NCBI RefSeq assembly: GCF_965638725.1
Contig: NC_134962.1
Span: forward strand, 6,455,501-6,519,500
Origin: Aptenodytes patagonicus
Lineage: Eukaryota > Chordata > Aves > Sphenisciformes > Spheniscidae
Direction of reading: 5' to 3'
DNA length: 64,000 nucleotides
Below the pieces are notes generated by a model, which saw nothing but the letters and a program-made list of their open reading frames with translations, ran no database searches and was not told where the DNA came from. How positions within the stretch are numbered: position 1 is the first letter of the stretch; each line of letters begins with the position of its first letter. Below are positions 48,080-60,400 of the stretch, piece after piece. The translations under genes and the position numbers were made by a program.

Positions 48080-48420
48080 ACATTGTTGTAACATTTATGG
48101 GTCCCTCTCTCAGTTTAGAATTGAGTTTATGAGAGTACCTCAAAAGTAAGGCGTCTTTGCTCCAATGTGGTGTTGCAAGCCTGCTGGGGAATAACCAACT
48201 AAATAAAGTATTAACAAGTGGTGAATAAATGATTTTAATAAATGGCTAATCAATTGTTATAGGGCCTGGGAAGTCAATAGAGCTTATGACCTTGGCTTAT
48301 AACCACGCTCAGATCTTTAATGTGCTTATAATACCTACAAATCATTCATTAGGCTTTTATCAGGCATCTATTAGTAAAAGTCATAATCTAAAATAAGACA
48401 AAAAAGAATTATTTCAGTTG
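48080..48420. other. Candidate conserved non-coding element in intron 1
   Basis: A repeat-free AT-rich stretch with many homeodomain-like cores (GGCTAATCAATTG, CATTCATTAGGC, CTATTAGTAAAAG) and an exact nuclear-receptor monomer site TGACCTTGG (48287-48295; complement CCAAGGTCA, ERR/NR5A type). Resembles a developmental enhancer; unverified without alignment. Confidence 0.3.
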
Positions 48421-48775
48421 CTTTATTTCAAGCCTGATGGCACAATTTGGTTGCACAGCAAAATAGTCTTTGCTTATGCAAAAAAGCTGTAAGACACCAC
48501 CGGTCCCACCAGCAGCGTTATGGTGGTGCAAACATCAGGCAGGGGAACAGCGGGAGCCCAAGGCCGGGAGCAGCCGGTGTGTGCAGGGCAGATGCAGCCC
48601 AGGTGCTGGGACACTCAATGCCAGTCCGTAGGGAAACCGTCCTGCAGCAGTCAATGATTTATTTGTATTTATTTTATATTAATGCCTTAAATGACAGATT
48701 TCAGCAGATAAGCTGGGTGTGTGGAGGGAGCCCCAGTGTCATGCTGCTCAGAGCAGTGTAGCTCGGGGCGTTTTC

Positions 48776-48801
48776 ACTCCAGCAAAAGGAGTTGCTGGAG
48801 T
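48776..48801. repeat. 10-bp perfect inverted repeat
   Basis: ACTCCAGCAA and TTGCTGGAGT flank a 6-base loop (AAGGAG). Confidence 0.65.
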
Positions 48802-51477
48802 TTGCTGTTGCTCGACTGTTGTAAAACTTGCACCCGTTTTCTTGTCCTATGATTTAGGAAAGCGTGTGAGCAGGGATGTGTTCTAGCTGTGCTGCTCTTC
48901 CTGCTTTCCCTGGTCTTCCCTGTCCCATTTTGTGTGTATGTTTGTGCCTCAGGGAGGGAGGCAAAGATGCAAGTGAAAACCTGTGGTTTTCTTAGAACAT
49001 AAATAACAGAAAATTAAATTTTTTTTGTTGTTGTTGTAGAGCTGTTCCATGTAGTCTCCAGTTGCTTGCTCCTTTGCCACACTCTTGTACTCTTTGGGGG
49101 TTTTTAGTCTTACTAGATGGATACTATTTGGAGCATGGTATAGGACACTTTAGGGATCTTGCTGCTAGCTTAATTGTGCGCCCAGCAAGGAGCAGTGTTT
49201 GCAGACATCGCTGCATGCCCAGAAAGTCTCCCCGGGCTTCTGAAAGCTGCGGTCTGCCAGACATGGCTGCCTCTATCCGATGGCTTTTTGCCTCGCCTTT
49301 GTTGTCTGGGTTCTTGTCTGCAGCTACAGCCTGGGCCAGTATTGCCAGACATCGCCACCTCCAACACCCGCTTCCTCCCAGAGCGCCCTGGTGCTGCCTG
49401 CGGAGCCGGGACCCTCGGGGAGAGATGCCCGTGCCCATCCCTGTGCCGCCTGGGCTAAAGCCCTGCACACGGGGGATCAAAACACAAACCCTGGGCAGGG
49501 AGCACCACCCGAGACCGACTCAAGGGAGGTTTAGCTTTCATTGTGGGTTTTTTTCTTGCGTTTTTAAACTGTTCCATCGTCTTCCTGGTAACTCCTGGAT
49601 GTCTCCAGCGTGGATGCCAGACTCTTGAATTTCTGTAAATGACTTGTGGGTCTCTCTCGCCTGCTGAGAGGGGATCAGTTTGGCTGAGCCGCAGCCCCTG
49701 CCCAGAGCTGTGCGCTGGGGCATGGTCAGGCGCTGCCGTCCTCCCCATGGGGAGCAAAAAGGGGTGCTGCAATTTCTGCTGGGTTTTGTGTCAGCTCTCC
49801 TGCTTCTCAAAGAGGGTGGCTGGGAATGGGTACGGAGGGTGAAGAGGAGATGCCCTCACCAAGGAGCCACTCATCTGATTTACGAGGAGATGCAGTCCTT
49901 GAACTCTTTAAAATCAAAGGGTGGAGGGTTTGTACAAAACAAAATTCACAAGGCAAAATATGTAACCAGATGAAAACGTGTGGTCTACTGATTTCTTAGA
50001 AGTTTGAGTGAATTCTGTCTGAGTGGACACACAGACCTCCCCTGTTCCCCAGAAGCTGGGTCACGCTCTGCATTCGCTGCAAAGCTCCCCTGTGAAAATG
50101 CCCATATGCATCGTTCTTTATTTTATTGTTGTGGGTTTGGGCATTTTGTTATATTAGTCTAGATGGGTTTGTTTCCATAGCTGCATACTGCTGATAAAAT
50201 CCCAGTGTAGGATCTCTCAGTCTCCCTTTGCATGCGTACCAAAAATAAATCACACGCAGTTGTCAGAAGATGAGCTGCTGCCATGGCAGGTGCCAAGCTG
50301 CGAGGAAGTTTGGGCTGGACCTTGCTGAGACTGCACGTGCATGGCATCTCGCCCTGGTGCCACCACACAGCATCCTGCTGCAGCTCCCAGCTCTGCAGGC
50401 AGCGTTGGTGCCTGGGTGGCCCCGTGGACCTAGAGCACCTGGGGAAGGAGTTGCTGCAGGAGGGATGACGTTTTGGAAATGGGGTAGGAAGCGATGGAGG
50501 CAGGGGGAGGAGAAACTCCCTGACCCTCACCTTTTTTTCAGGTAGAAAGGTATGGATGTGGTAGGGTATGTTGGTGAAGGATTGGCATCAGGTGGCTACC
50601 AGGATAATAAAACTCCTCTCTTGCTCTGAATTCAGTGTATTCACCATCAGCTGTTAATATTTCACCTCTCATCAGAAGGGCATGGGCTTTTAATGGCTAT
50701 ATAAACTAGCAGCTGCTGGGGCTATTTTTGCTTGGCTTCAGGCTATAACTCCACGGGTCCAGCCTAGGGGTGGCAGAAGGATGGAGGGTCCCCTGCAGCT
50801 GGCTGAGGTGGCTGCTGGTTGTGCCCAGGGTTGCAGGTCCCATGTGGAGCGGTGCTCCTGGGCCAGTGAGTGCTGCTGATGCCCAGGGTGGTACCACACC
50901 AGTGCCACCACCTCTGTGCGTGTGGGTCCCTCTGGTTTCCACCATCTGTACAGCTGGGTTGGAGCACGTCTCCTGGCAGAAAACCCAGTTTCTAAGAGGT
51001 AGTTATCTTTCCTTCGGGAAGAGCGAAACTAATGATTTTTGTTTTGCCAAAAGTTCTGATCAGCAGGTTGGTGCGTTTTGGTGTGGGACCAGCTGGGAGC
51101 GGTGTGTCTGCCAGGAGCGCTCGGGGCAGGTGCTGCTCCCACTGCCTGCGGCAGCGTGGTCAGGGCATGGCCAAGGGCACAGACGGGCTGTGGGAGCACC
51201 CCAGGGAAAACCTTGTCCTGAGGGTCCATGGCAGGGCGGCTGGCTGGGAGCACTTCCCCTTGCTGCTCTGCCAGGGGTGTCCTTAAACCCCTGGCTGCTC
51301 TCTCTCCTTTAATGCATCTTTTTAAGTACTGGGCAATAGTGTTTTCTTTCTGGCAGAGATGAAGGACGGCTTTTAATAGGTCTTTTGTTTTCTCTTTGTG
51401 CAGTTCCCTGGCAGTAACCTGCCATTAGCTCTAGCATTTATTTAGGGTATTTGTATTTTTGTATGTGGGGACCTACA

Positions 51478-51548
51478 ACGCTGAGAAGCCAAGGGGCTTG
51501 TCCAGGGTCACACAAGAAATACGTGGTAGAGCTGGGTCTCAACTTCAG
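51478..51548 (-). mobile_element. MIR-like ancient SINE relic in intron 1
   Basis: GGGGCTTGTCCAGGGTCACAC, followed by AAGAAATACGTGGTAGAGCTGGG and TCTCAACTTCAG, matches the MIR core in reverse orientation (gacttgcccaaggtcacac / agtggcagagctgggattcgaac). This is the clearest of the MIR relics in the window. Confidence 0.65.
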
Positions 51549-52076
51549 CTTTTCTGAATGTTGAGCTGATCTCTAGGCTTGGCGGAGAGGGACTATCTTA
51601 GTTTGTCCCCTTTTAACTGAGACAGGGAAAGCGGAAAATAAAGGCTCCATGGAAGGAAGCATTTTTTTTTTTGCTGTCTCCTGTTGGCGATCTGCACAGA
51701 TGCAGATTGCAGGATGGTTGCGTTTGGGAGTGTGAGGATGGTTATGTGTGAAACACACCAAGGCAAAGGGAAACCCAGGGTCGGTCAGGCTGGATATCCG
51801 ATGAGCTCCTTCATCTCCACTGGGTCCAGCTGCGCTGGGAACTGGGAGCTAGCCTGAAAGCTGATGCTAAACCCTGTGCCAGCGAGGAAGGGTGGGCTGC
51901 GTGTGGCCTCCCTTCCTCAATAACCTAATGCATTTTGGGAGCGATGCCTGTCGATCGCTGCAGCTGGGGTTTGCATCACTGCTCCTGTCCCGCAGCGCGT
52001 GTGTGCCTGCCTTGTCTGAGGCAGCCCCTCTGTGCTGGCAGCACAATACTCGCCTTCACTTGCCGTCAGACTGGAG

Positions 52077-52084
52077 GTCTAGAC
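52077..52084. promoter_or_regulatory. Palindromic SMAD-binding element (GTCTAGAC)
   Basis: An exact GTCTAGAC, the palindromic SMAD3/4 consensus, preceded 10 bp upstream by another AGAC half-site (CAGACTGG). In intron 1 of a TGF-beta-induced gene. Confidence 0.5.
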
Positions 52085-52650
52085 GCTCTCCCTGCCTTTT
52101 GTTATCAGGGTCACAGGTTAGGGAGCGTTCCCAGCTCCTTTTCCCTCTACTGGTCAGGAATCCTTCCCAGAATTTGGTGCTCCACTCGGGACTGCAGCGG
52201 GGACCCCTCTGGAGGGAGTCACCCCGCTACCCAAACACACTTAGATCTAAAATTATTGCGGCAGCTCCCAAAAAGAAATGTGCTTTTGAAATGCAGTCGG
52301 GATCACCCCCACTCCAGTTCTTGCAGGCACAGATGCTCAGATGACACCAGCTAAATAGAAACCTTTTAGCCCTTGCCAGTAAGTCTAGAGCAAACTGGCA
52401 AAAAGCATCGAGGACCAAGATACAAAACAAATTCAGGCCTGAGCAAAGTACTTACAAATGAAGGATGGAGCTGATGTGCTCTGTCTCTTGATTCTTAGCA
52501 TGAGATGCATCAGTCTTGGGATTTTGTTAAAATACAATGATGGAATTTTAAAGGTTTTCAGCAGATAGAAAGCAACTAAGTCCCCTAGCAACAAAGGAAA
52601 GGTTTTTCCCTTAATGCAGACTTTTTTTGACATGAAGCATTTGTGAAATT

Positions 52651-52664
52651 CCCCCCCCCCCCCC
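52651..52664 (+). repeat. Poly-C run (14 C)
   Basis: Fourteen C bases after GTGAAATT and before TTTAAATC. Confidence 0.85.
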
Positions 52665-52947
52665 TTTAAATCAAAGATGAGTTTTGCTGAAGGAGACATT
52701 TTTAATGGCTTTTAGACATTTTCAGAGATGGGACTTGAACCCTTGATGTGCATCTGCTTGTTCCCCCTGCCCCAGCCCACCCTGGCTGGCTGAGTGCTCC
52801 CGCAGCTTCAGCTTTCACCTGGCCTGGAGGGTGCCTTTGTGCTGCTGCTCAGGAGAGCAGCCCCTTGCCTGGGGGGGTGGGAGGTAAGGGGGAGGGAACA
52901 GTTCAATAAATAAGTTGGTAGCAAGTTTCTTGCATGGTTTCTTCTTT

Positions 52948-52971
52948 CCCCCCCCCCCCCCCCCCCCCCCC
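52948..52971 (+). repeat. Poly-C run (24 C)
   Basis: The longest homopolymer in the window, 24 C, follows a CTTCTTT pyrimidine stretch and lies about 300 bp from another 14-C run. Confidence 0.9.
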
Positions 52972-55371
52972 TTCCTGGCAAGAAGACATAACAAAAAATT
53001 GGCAGGTTCATACTTTTTTATTATTGAATTAAAATCTATTAAATAATAACAGTGAGCCAAAACCTGAAATCGCTATTAGGCAGTGCTCTTGGTGAAGTGA
53101 AATGCTTCTGGATCTGGCTCACTTGTGCATTTTGTGTGTATGTGCATGTGTATTATGTGTGAAGAATGAGTGTATGAAGCTCAAATAGAGGTTTTAAATA
53201 GAAATAACACTGGCAGCTCTTCCTCCGTCAATCCAAGCCTATTATGTGTCTGGCTCTTGCCAACATGAATTGCAGAGGAAGTTCATGTAAACTCCATGGC
53301 TGATTTGACAGCTGCACACCCGTGGCGAGTTCAAAGCCTGGATGCTGTTGAGCAGAAGCAATGACATTTTCCTACGTCTAGTGATTTACCCCTTTGCAGA
53401 GGGTGAGGGGGGACCGAGGGAGCCTATTTCCCACCCCAGTCCTGGCACCCGCGGTGCTGGTGCGGGGATGGGCACGAGCTGTTGGGCAGTGGTGGCATCG
53501 CCTCCTGCGCTGCTGGGGTTTGGTGCTTCCACATTTGACTGAGGGGTTGTGATTCTAGAGTCGCTGAAAACCATGACAACACAGGCGCGCAGGGTGACCG
53601 CAGCCGAGCGTTCATCAGGGACCTTGTTTTATCCTTACGGCAAAACCCACAAGTTACGGTCAGGTCAAGGCTTGAACTTCTTCCCTAAAGCTTTATCGGT
53701 GGTGTTGGATACTTCCACTCAGGTGAATGTCACTGACTTGCGCTGCCTGGGGGATGCGCAGGGGATATAGGCCATCCCACCGGCGGCGGTGGAGATACCG
53801 CAGCTGGGCAGGGTGTCAGCCACCCGCTCGTCTCCCGGGATAGCACGACTGCTGCGGAGCTCTGCTCCGTGCATCCGTGGAGGGGCTGTGCTGCAGAGCC
53901 CGGTGGGTCGGGTGGTGTTGAGCCCCTCCAGCGCCATGTCTGCAGCCCCTGGAGGCAAACCTGCGCTTTTCGCCCCGGTGGAAATCTAGTGCAGCGTGGG
54001 GAGCAAAGTGTACCTGTACACACCGTGGCAGCGGGAACAATTTGGGGTTAATTCCTCTGCGAACCTGCAATGCACCAAACGATGCTGCTTGCGTGGGGGG
54101 AAATAATGTTAAATTAAACTCTCCATAAGGGAAGAAAAGCATCCAGCCCCATTCTTTACTGCTCATTTTAGTAATTTCTTCCAGATAACCTACACATCTG
54201 TGTCGGTGCAATTAAAGCAGAATTTCTGTCTAATGAACAGTTGTAGCCCTTGGGCTATTGCGGAATGAACAGTGAAGTTGGAAACAGTCTTATTAAAATA
54301 ATAATTAAGAAACAAGGGTGGTGAGACAGAGGGAGGTGCAAAGGAGGTGGTGGTGGGATCCTATAGGGTGAGGAGCAGAGAGGAACTGCAGTCAACCTGG
54401 TTTTGAACTTCCAGGGGTCACCACCGTGACCCTCCCATAGAAGCGACTGTATGGTGCGGTTGGACCCGGGGCTGGGCACACCCCAGTCCCCCTCCCTCGC
54501 CAGGGGCATCTGGCCGTGCCATGTCACAACAAAACAGTCTTTAAAAACCAGTCTTGCACTTTGTTAAAAGCGGCTGCCTGTAGGGTAGCTGTAGGCCTGC
54601 GGGGCACTTGCTCCGTCATGGGCAGCGTTAGCCGTCCTGTTAAGCCGGATCAGCTATTCTGTGTATTTTTTTTTTTTTTGGAGATTTTGGTTCTCCAACA
54701 GCTGATAAAGCTCAGGAAGGGAGGAGAATATTTCTTGTGTTAGACAGGATTATATCTGGTTTTGCTTTTTCCAGAAAATTGTCCTTTCTCAGTAAAAAAA
54801 CATGCTGTGCACACCCACATAGTTTGCTTTAACTTTTCTTTCTCTCTTGCTCTCCTGAGGACAGTGACTGCCCAGGCTGAACTGTATCAGTGATGGAGGC
54901 CGTCCAGTTTATCTCATGTGAGATAGTTTATTCTTTTGCTCTTAAGTAAATAAAACCCCCCTCTTTTTCAGTACTAACCCTTGGAGTTATAATATCTCTC
55001 TGCAAGTCATCATTTTATGTCAATAAATCAGTTAATACTTGGAGCTGGCTTTTTCAAACTTAATACACTCCTATTTAGAAGTGCATGTGCTGCAGAAAGC
55101 TAGTGACATCTCAGATTAACAAAATTTAAAAAAAAAAGCAAATGCCATAAAAAAAAAAGGCCAAACAAATCCCACTGGAATGATACATTGGAATGATTTT
55201 AGTGGGATTTATATCTATGAGCTGTGGGGTTTCTTTTTTTTTTTTTTTCTTTTGAAATGGCTGTGAACCAGAGTGATTACTTATCATTTTCATTTTAACT
55301 CTATCTGACAAATCGTTTTAGATGGAGAAAGCAATACTGCATCTTTAAATGGCTACTCTGTCAGCGCATCT

Positions 55372-55419
55372 TGCAGGGCTTTAAATGCCCTTTGTTATCG
55401 CAGTCTAGACAGGACGCAG
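55372..55419 (+). promoter_or_regulatory. SMAD-site module, copy 1
   Basis: Starts TGCAGGGCTTTAAATGCCC and contains GTCTAGAC at 55403-55410. About 36 of 48 aligned positions match copy 2 at 55617-55663, including every base of the SMAD palindrome. Lies in an AT-rich stretch that looks like an enhancer. Confidence 0.55.
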
Positions 55420-55616
55420 GCAGAATATTTGATATGTTATAAGGCAAAGATTTGACAAGGTTGAATTAATTTACTGGCTTATTTAAAACTGAATTTCAAA
55501 ATATTTTTCCTTACAAACCTGTCTTTCTCTATCCTGTTTTTTTTTTTTTTTTCAAAGTTAGTACAGTATGTTTCAACTGTTTAGACTGGGAGAGGAGACA
55601 TTAGCTTACTGCAGCC

Positions 55617-55663
55617 TGCAGTACTTTAATTGCCCTTTTTATGACTGTCTAGACATCATGCAG
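55617..55663 (+). promoter_or_regulatory. SMAD-site module, copy 2
   Basis: Starts TGCAGTACTTTAATTGCCC and contains GTCTAGAC at 55647-55654. Shared blocks with copy 1, in order: TGCAG, CTTTAA, TGCCCTTT, TTAT, GTCTAGACA, GCAG. An additional AGAC half-site (GTTTAGAC) lies at 55579-55586. Confidence 0.55.
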
Positions 55664-57329
55664 ATGCATGTTTGTGGTGAGAAGACATTTCCCCCTCTGG
55701 TTATACGATAGTCTGAAACCTTTACATTGCCTATCTCTTTACCCCCTCTGTCTTGGAATGTGCTTTGCTCCCTTCATCTCTGAAAATCACTTTTTCCCCT
55801 GTTTTATTTTTTTGAAGGACACTTCAGTCCCCATTTTTCTGTTCTCTTCCACATACTTATTTGCAAATGCTAATGCTTTCTGGGGGAATAAAGGTATGTG
55901 GAGCAAATCGCTCTTGGAGCCTCGCCGGCAGGTCACGCTGCAGAAGCCACAGCTGAGGGATGGCTTTGTGCACTGTTTGTTTCTGTGCGGTGTCCTGTGT
56001 GTACCTGCATCTCTCTGCAAGCATAGCAATGCATATGTATGGCTGTGTTTGTTTGGGTTCCCCTTGCCATAAGAGCACAGCCTTGCAGGCCAGGTTTAAG
56101 AATGAAAATATCAGCAAGGTTTGAATGGGTTCAGAGTTTTAGTTATGCAAATCGGATGCATTAATTAACCCCGTTGCTATAGCTACTGCTTTATTGTTAA
56201 ATGCAGTGAAAAGGGGACAAGCTGTGTCCATGGATAATCCTCCTCTCTGTGCTCTTCCCCCCTTCCCCGTCCTCCCGAAGTCTCCCTCCGCCCCAGTGCG
56301 AGGGCAGCTGCTGCTCTCCTCCCGGGGGCCGGGGTGCCCACCCGCCGCTGAGCATCCTCGTTCCCGCGGGCAGGTGGCGGGTGGCCTGCAGAGGCGGCTT
56401 GAAAAGCTGGGCTAGAAATCACCTCTGTGGAAGGGACGGGCGAGCCGGGGGGCTCCTCGCCCCCGTGGCCTCTTCCCTCCAGCCGCCCCCAAAACCTATT
56501 GTCGGGGCTGACCTCGCGGGTTGGCTCTCCACCGCCGCCCCGTGTCATCAATCTGCCGTCTGGGAGCTGTGCGGGGACGGGATGGGGGTGCTGGGGACAA
56601 TGGGGCGGGCAGGAGGGACGCAGATGTGCCAGGGGATGGGGATTGGGATGGGGCGGCTCGTCCCGCCACAGCCAGGCGAGGGGAGGGCATGGGAACCCAT
56701 CCCTGTTCTCGGCTCTGAAATTTGTCTCTGCTGAGCAAATGCTGCTGGGTGTTACACGGGAGAACAGCTTCTCTTTTTGTGCGTGCTTAAAAACGCAAGG
56801 AATGCACAATGCCATGACAAAATACGGACCTTCCAGCACATCTGCTGTAGGAGTTAAAACCTTTCACAGGCTGTTGCTACAGCTGAGGTGGAAGTAAATT
56901 TATTACCTTTAATTTTATCAGATTCGGTGCATTTTTACTCACCTCCCCCATTCACTCTGGCATGTGTATGTGTGTGTATATATAAATATAATTTTTTTTT
57001 CACATCTCTGTGAAATGCATGTGCATTCGCTCCCATCTGGTGGTGTTCAGACCAGTTCAAGAACTGAACTTGAATTGAATATTGCAGTGACCAAACACGG
57101 TGTGCGTGTCTGGGCATTTGCATGCATTTTGCATATTTTTTTCTGCAATGCATAATTATGTCTGTAACTTAAGATTGTCCTTGTTCCGTGGGAGTGACTT
57201 ACCTTGTGAAAGGTCACTCCTTTTGTAAGCAAAAGCTGCAAAACGGTATAGATGATAACGGCGCTTAAGAAGAGGAAGAGAAAGGAGAGGTGTCCTGCTG
57301 AACGGCCCTGGACAGGGCTGAGGAAATCC

Positions 57330-57410
57330 GGTCGTAGTTACAGCCCTGTCATGAACTGTGTGGCTTTGACCAACTTGCTCAATCCGTGTTTCGACACCTG
57401 TCTGTGAGCT
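57330..57410 (+). mobile_element. MIR-like ancient SINE relic in intron 1
   Basis: AACTGTGTGGCTTTGACCAAC, TTGCTCAATCCGTGTTTC and CACCTGTCTGTGAG follow the MIR order (agctgtgtgaccttgggcaag / ttacttaacctctctgagcctcagtttcc / catctgtaaa). Diverged. Confidence 0.5.
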
Positions 57411-60400
57411 GCTTGTCGGGGTAGCCCGTGCGGCACCGCTGCCCGGGGGCGCGTGTCCCGGAGCCCCCGGGGGAGCTGCAGCTCTGCGACCTCGGGATGG
57501 GGGCGTGCCGGGGTCCCCGGCACTCCTCCCAAATGCCGATGGACTCCTCAGGGCTGCGCCAGGTTGATAAGCAAGACAGCGTGGGGGGAGGCATGCTGAT
57601 TCACCCAGGAAAAATGCCAGAGGAGCAGAGGTTCCACAGCCACGGCTCGTGGTGTTTCATGGCTTCTCTGTGCCTCTGCCGCATCCCTGAGCCGGGCGCT
57701 GGGTGCGAGTTGATGGGTGTTGTGCTTGTGGCAGGAAGGCGCGAGTGTTGCTGCTTGTCCCCGTGTCCCTCTTGGGGTGGCCCTGCTTGAGCGCTGGTCC
57801 CACAGGACTTGCTGGGCACTGTGCCGGGGGTCGGGTGCTGGCAGTGGGGCACCTGAGCTGCAGCTGGCTCTGGCGGGGCCATGGCCGAGCATGTTGGGAA
57901 TCGGTTGATGAATGGTTTTCCCAGGAGTAAGTGGAAATGGAAACTTCCTAGAGGACAGCCAGGGTAGAGGGAAGTGAAAAGGAAGGACACCGGGGAGGGA
58001 GACCCGGTATATACAATGCTCAGCCAGGAGGGGCTGTGGTCCATGCTTATGACAGCCATAAACCTCCATCTCCACACCCGTGCACTGTCACCACTGGCTG
58101 TTTAGCAGGGGGGTGTCCCACGCGGAGCAGGAAAGCCTGCGCCGTCTCACTGCTTTGCAGGCGAGGAGAATGCTTTCCTGTTGCCTTCCTTTCTGTGCAC
58201 GCAACAAATGCAGCGTACTGGATCCTCATGACCTGCAGAATTAAAGTTGCCTTGTTTTGATGGGCCTGGTGACTAATGAAACGCATATTCCTTAGTCTCT
58301 CCGCAGCAGCGGGAGGAGGGTGCAGGCTATGGCACTGCCGGCAGCGGTTGGTGGCGTGCACGGGTGATGTGGTGCAGGCGGCTGCAGCTGACTGTGAAGC
58401 TGCAGGTGCCATCAGTGCGAGGCAGCTCCGTTGCAGCGGGAGACAGGGCTCAAACGAAGTTGGAATCGGAAAGCCAATCCCTGTAATTTCTGTTAGCTTT
58501 CTGGAGAGGTGGCAAAGCCCTCCCTGGATGGAGCACTTGCTCTCCTCAGAGCGTCCCTGACTGGCAATTTGTCTGTCGAAACAGATGTGGGCAGCAACAA
58601 ACATCTATTTCTATAACTAGAAACAAATTTGGTAATTGCCTCTTTCAACAGGACTTGCTCAAGCAGGAAATGAAATTCCTAAATGGCAGTTAGCAAAAGT
58701 ATTTATAGCTAAGTTCATAAATGAGATGTGCTTTCCTTTGTCATGAGTTTCTGCTGGGTGGAAGGAAAAAAAAAGGTCTATGGTAGCAAGCCACATATTG
58801 ATCAGCAGTGTTTCCAGGGTATACGAAAATACTTATTTATTAATGTGCTTATTTTTACTAGCTGTAGAGATACCCCTGACAAACAAAACCTCTTTGGCCT
58901 TTCAGGGTCGGCTGGCAGGGTTTGATCCGGATATTGTGTACTGTGTTTTTTCACTCGTTCTTTGGTAGATTTGTTTTTTTCTAGTTCATGCTATTTATGA
59001 TTGCAGACTGTAAACTCTTGCTCCTGTGTCCCTCTCTGGATGCTTGTGTTCAAGGGGGTGGGGTGACATGCTGCCCTCGCCCCTGCCCCAGACATCATCC
59101 AGGCCTGATGCCGTCATGCCACCTCTCGGGGAGCAGGAGATGCTCTGGTTGTTCTCAGCTTGGTGGGGGCCATGAGCCTTTCTCAGCGTTTTCTAGTGAG
59201 CAAGCAAATTTACCTATCTTTTAAGTGCAAAATCAAAATGACTTTATTCTTTTAATCCAGTTTAGCTGTTCTTACCCTTGGGAGTAACTTCAAAAGCAAT
59301 GTACTCCTTCCAGTCATCTCAGTAGACTGAGGTCAGGCTTACTGTGCATAAAATATGTTGTCTCAAAACCCTGGAAAAGGGGAGGGCGAGAGAAATGGGC
59401 ACAAAAAGGGAGGGAAGGGGTTGGCGTATGCAAGATTTTAGAGAGTCCAAGTGTCCCAAAGAACCTCGTTAATTCTCATTGCTCAGAGGGAGCTGGTTAA
59501 TGTCTTTAGGAGTTTCTCTAAACAAGTCTCCAGTTGCCAGGTCCCTGCTCAGGGCCAGGAGGTGTCCTAGCTGAAAGAGCTGCTGACCCCAGCTCTCACG
59601 TTTGCAATTTCCATATAAAAGCTGAGTGCTGCCATGCCGATCCTGCCTTTCTGGCCCTTGAATGCAGCTCCCGCTCCCTGCAGCTGCCGCCGTGGCCATG
59701 TTAGCTCGGGAAGGTCACCTTTTAAAAACAGGCACAGCAGTGTGATCGGGACAGTTACGGTGTTTTAAGGACTAAAAAATTTTCTGAGGCCTGACCAGTC
59801 TGATACTTCCGTGGCTATAAGCATGAAATGGGGCCATTTCCTTAAAAACAAACAAAAAAAGGGGGTGGGGGTACAGGATGAGACCATCATTTGCCAGTGA
59901 CTCAGAGGATGTGATGCTTGATTACCCGGGGTGACAAATGAAGAAAACGAACTATATTAAACACACAGTTATGGCCCAAGGGTTGACACTATGAACATGA
60001 CTTCTTGGGGCCCCATCACCCATTTTCCAGCAATGTTTTTTCTCAAACTGTCTCCTTTTCCGAGTCCCGCTTGCTCTCTGCCCTCCTGCCCTGTTCTCAG
60101 CCAGCCATCACTAGCTCACATAGCATTATTTCTGCTTGCTACATCAGAACCGGCGATGTTGAATCTGGAAATGCAATTTAGCTGTTAACTGTACTGATGA
60201 TGTATGAAGCAGGACCAAATCCAACGGGCTTCTTCCCAGCTGTCCTGCCTGTTGTCATGGGTCCGATCCTGCTCTCTTTGATGGCTGGGTGTTGCTGCTG
60301 CAGCTCCAGCTTCAAGATGCTGTTGATTAGTGCCAGCTGGGGCAATATCAAGATCAAGATCATATTGTCTATCTATCTCCAGTACTTCCCGTGATGCCTT

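Larger units (their letters stand above)
45779..52076 (+). other. PMEPA1: PMEPA1 intron 1, middle part
   Basis: No exon is supported. A GC-richer 250-bp stretch directly follows the minisatellite (45.78-46.04 kb), then mixed DNA with a poly-C run, one CNE-like segment and one MIR relic. Confidence 0.6.

Noticed and set aside
48792-48815. CTGGAGTTTG as the beginning of PMEPA1 exon 2
   Set aside because: The match to ELEF ends after three codons, the following bases do not encode VQIIII, and no acceptor precedes it.
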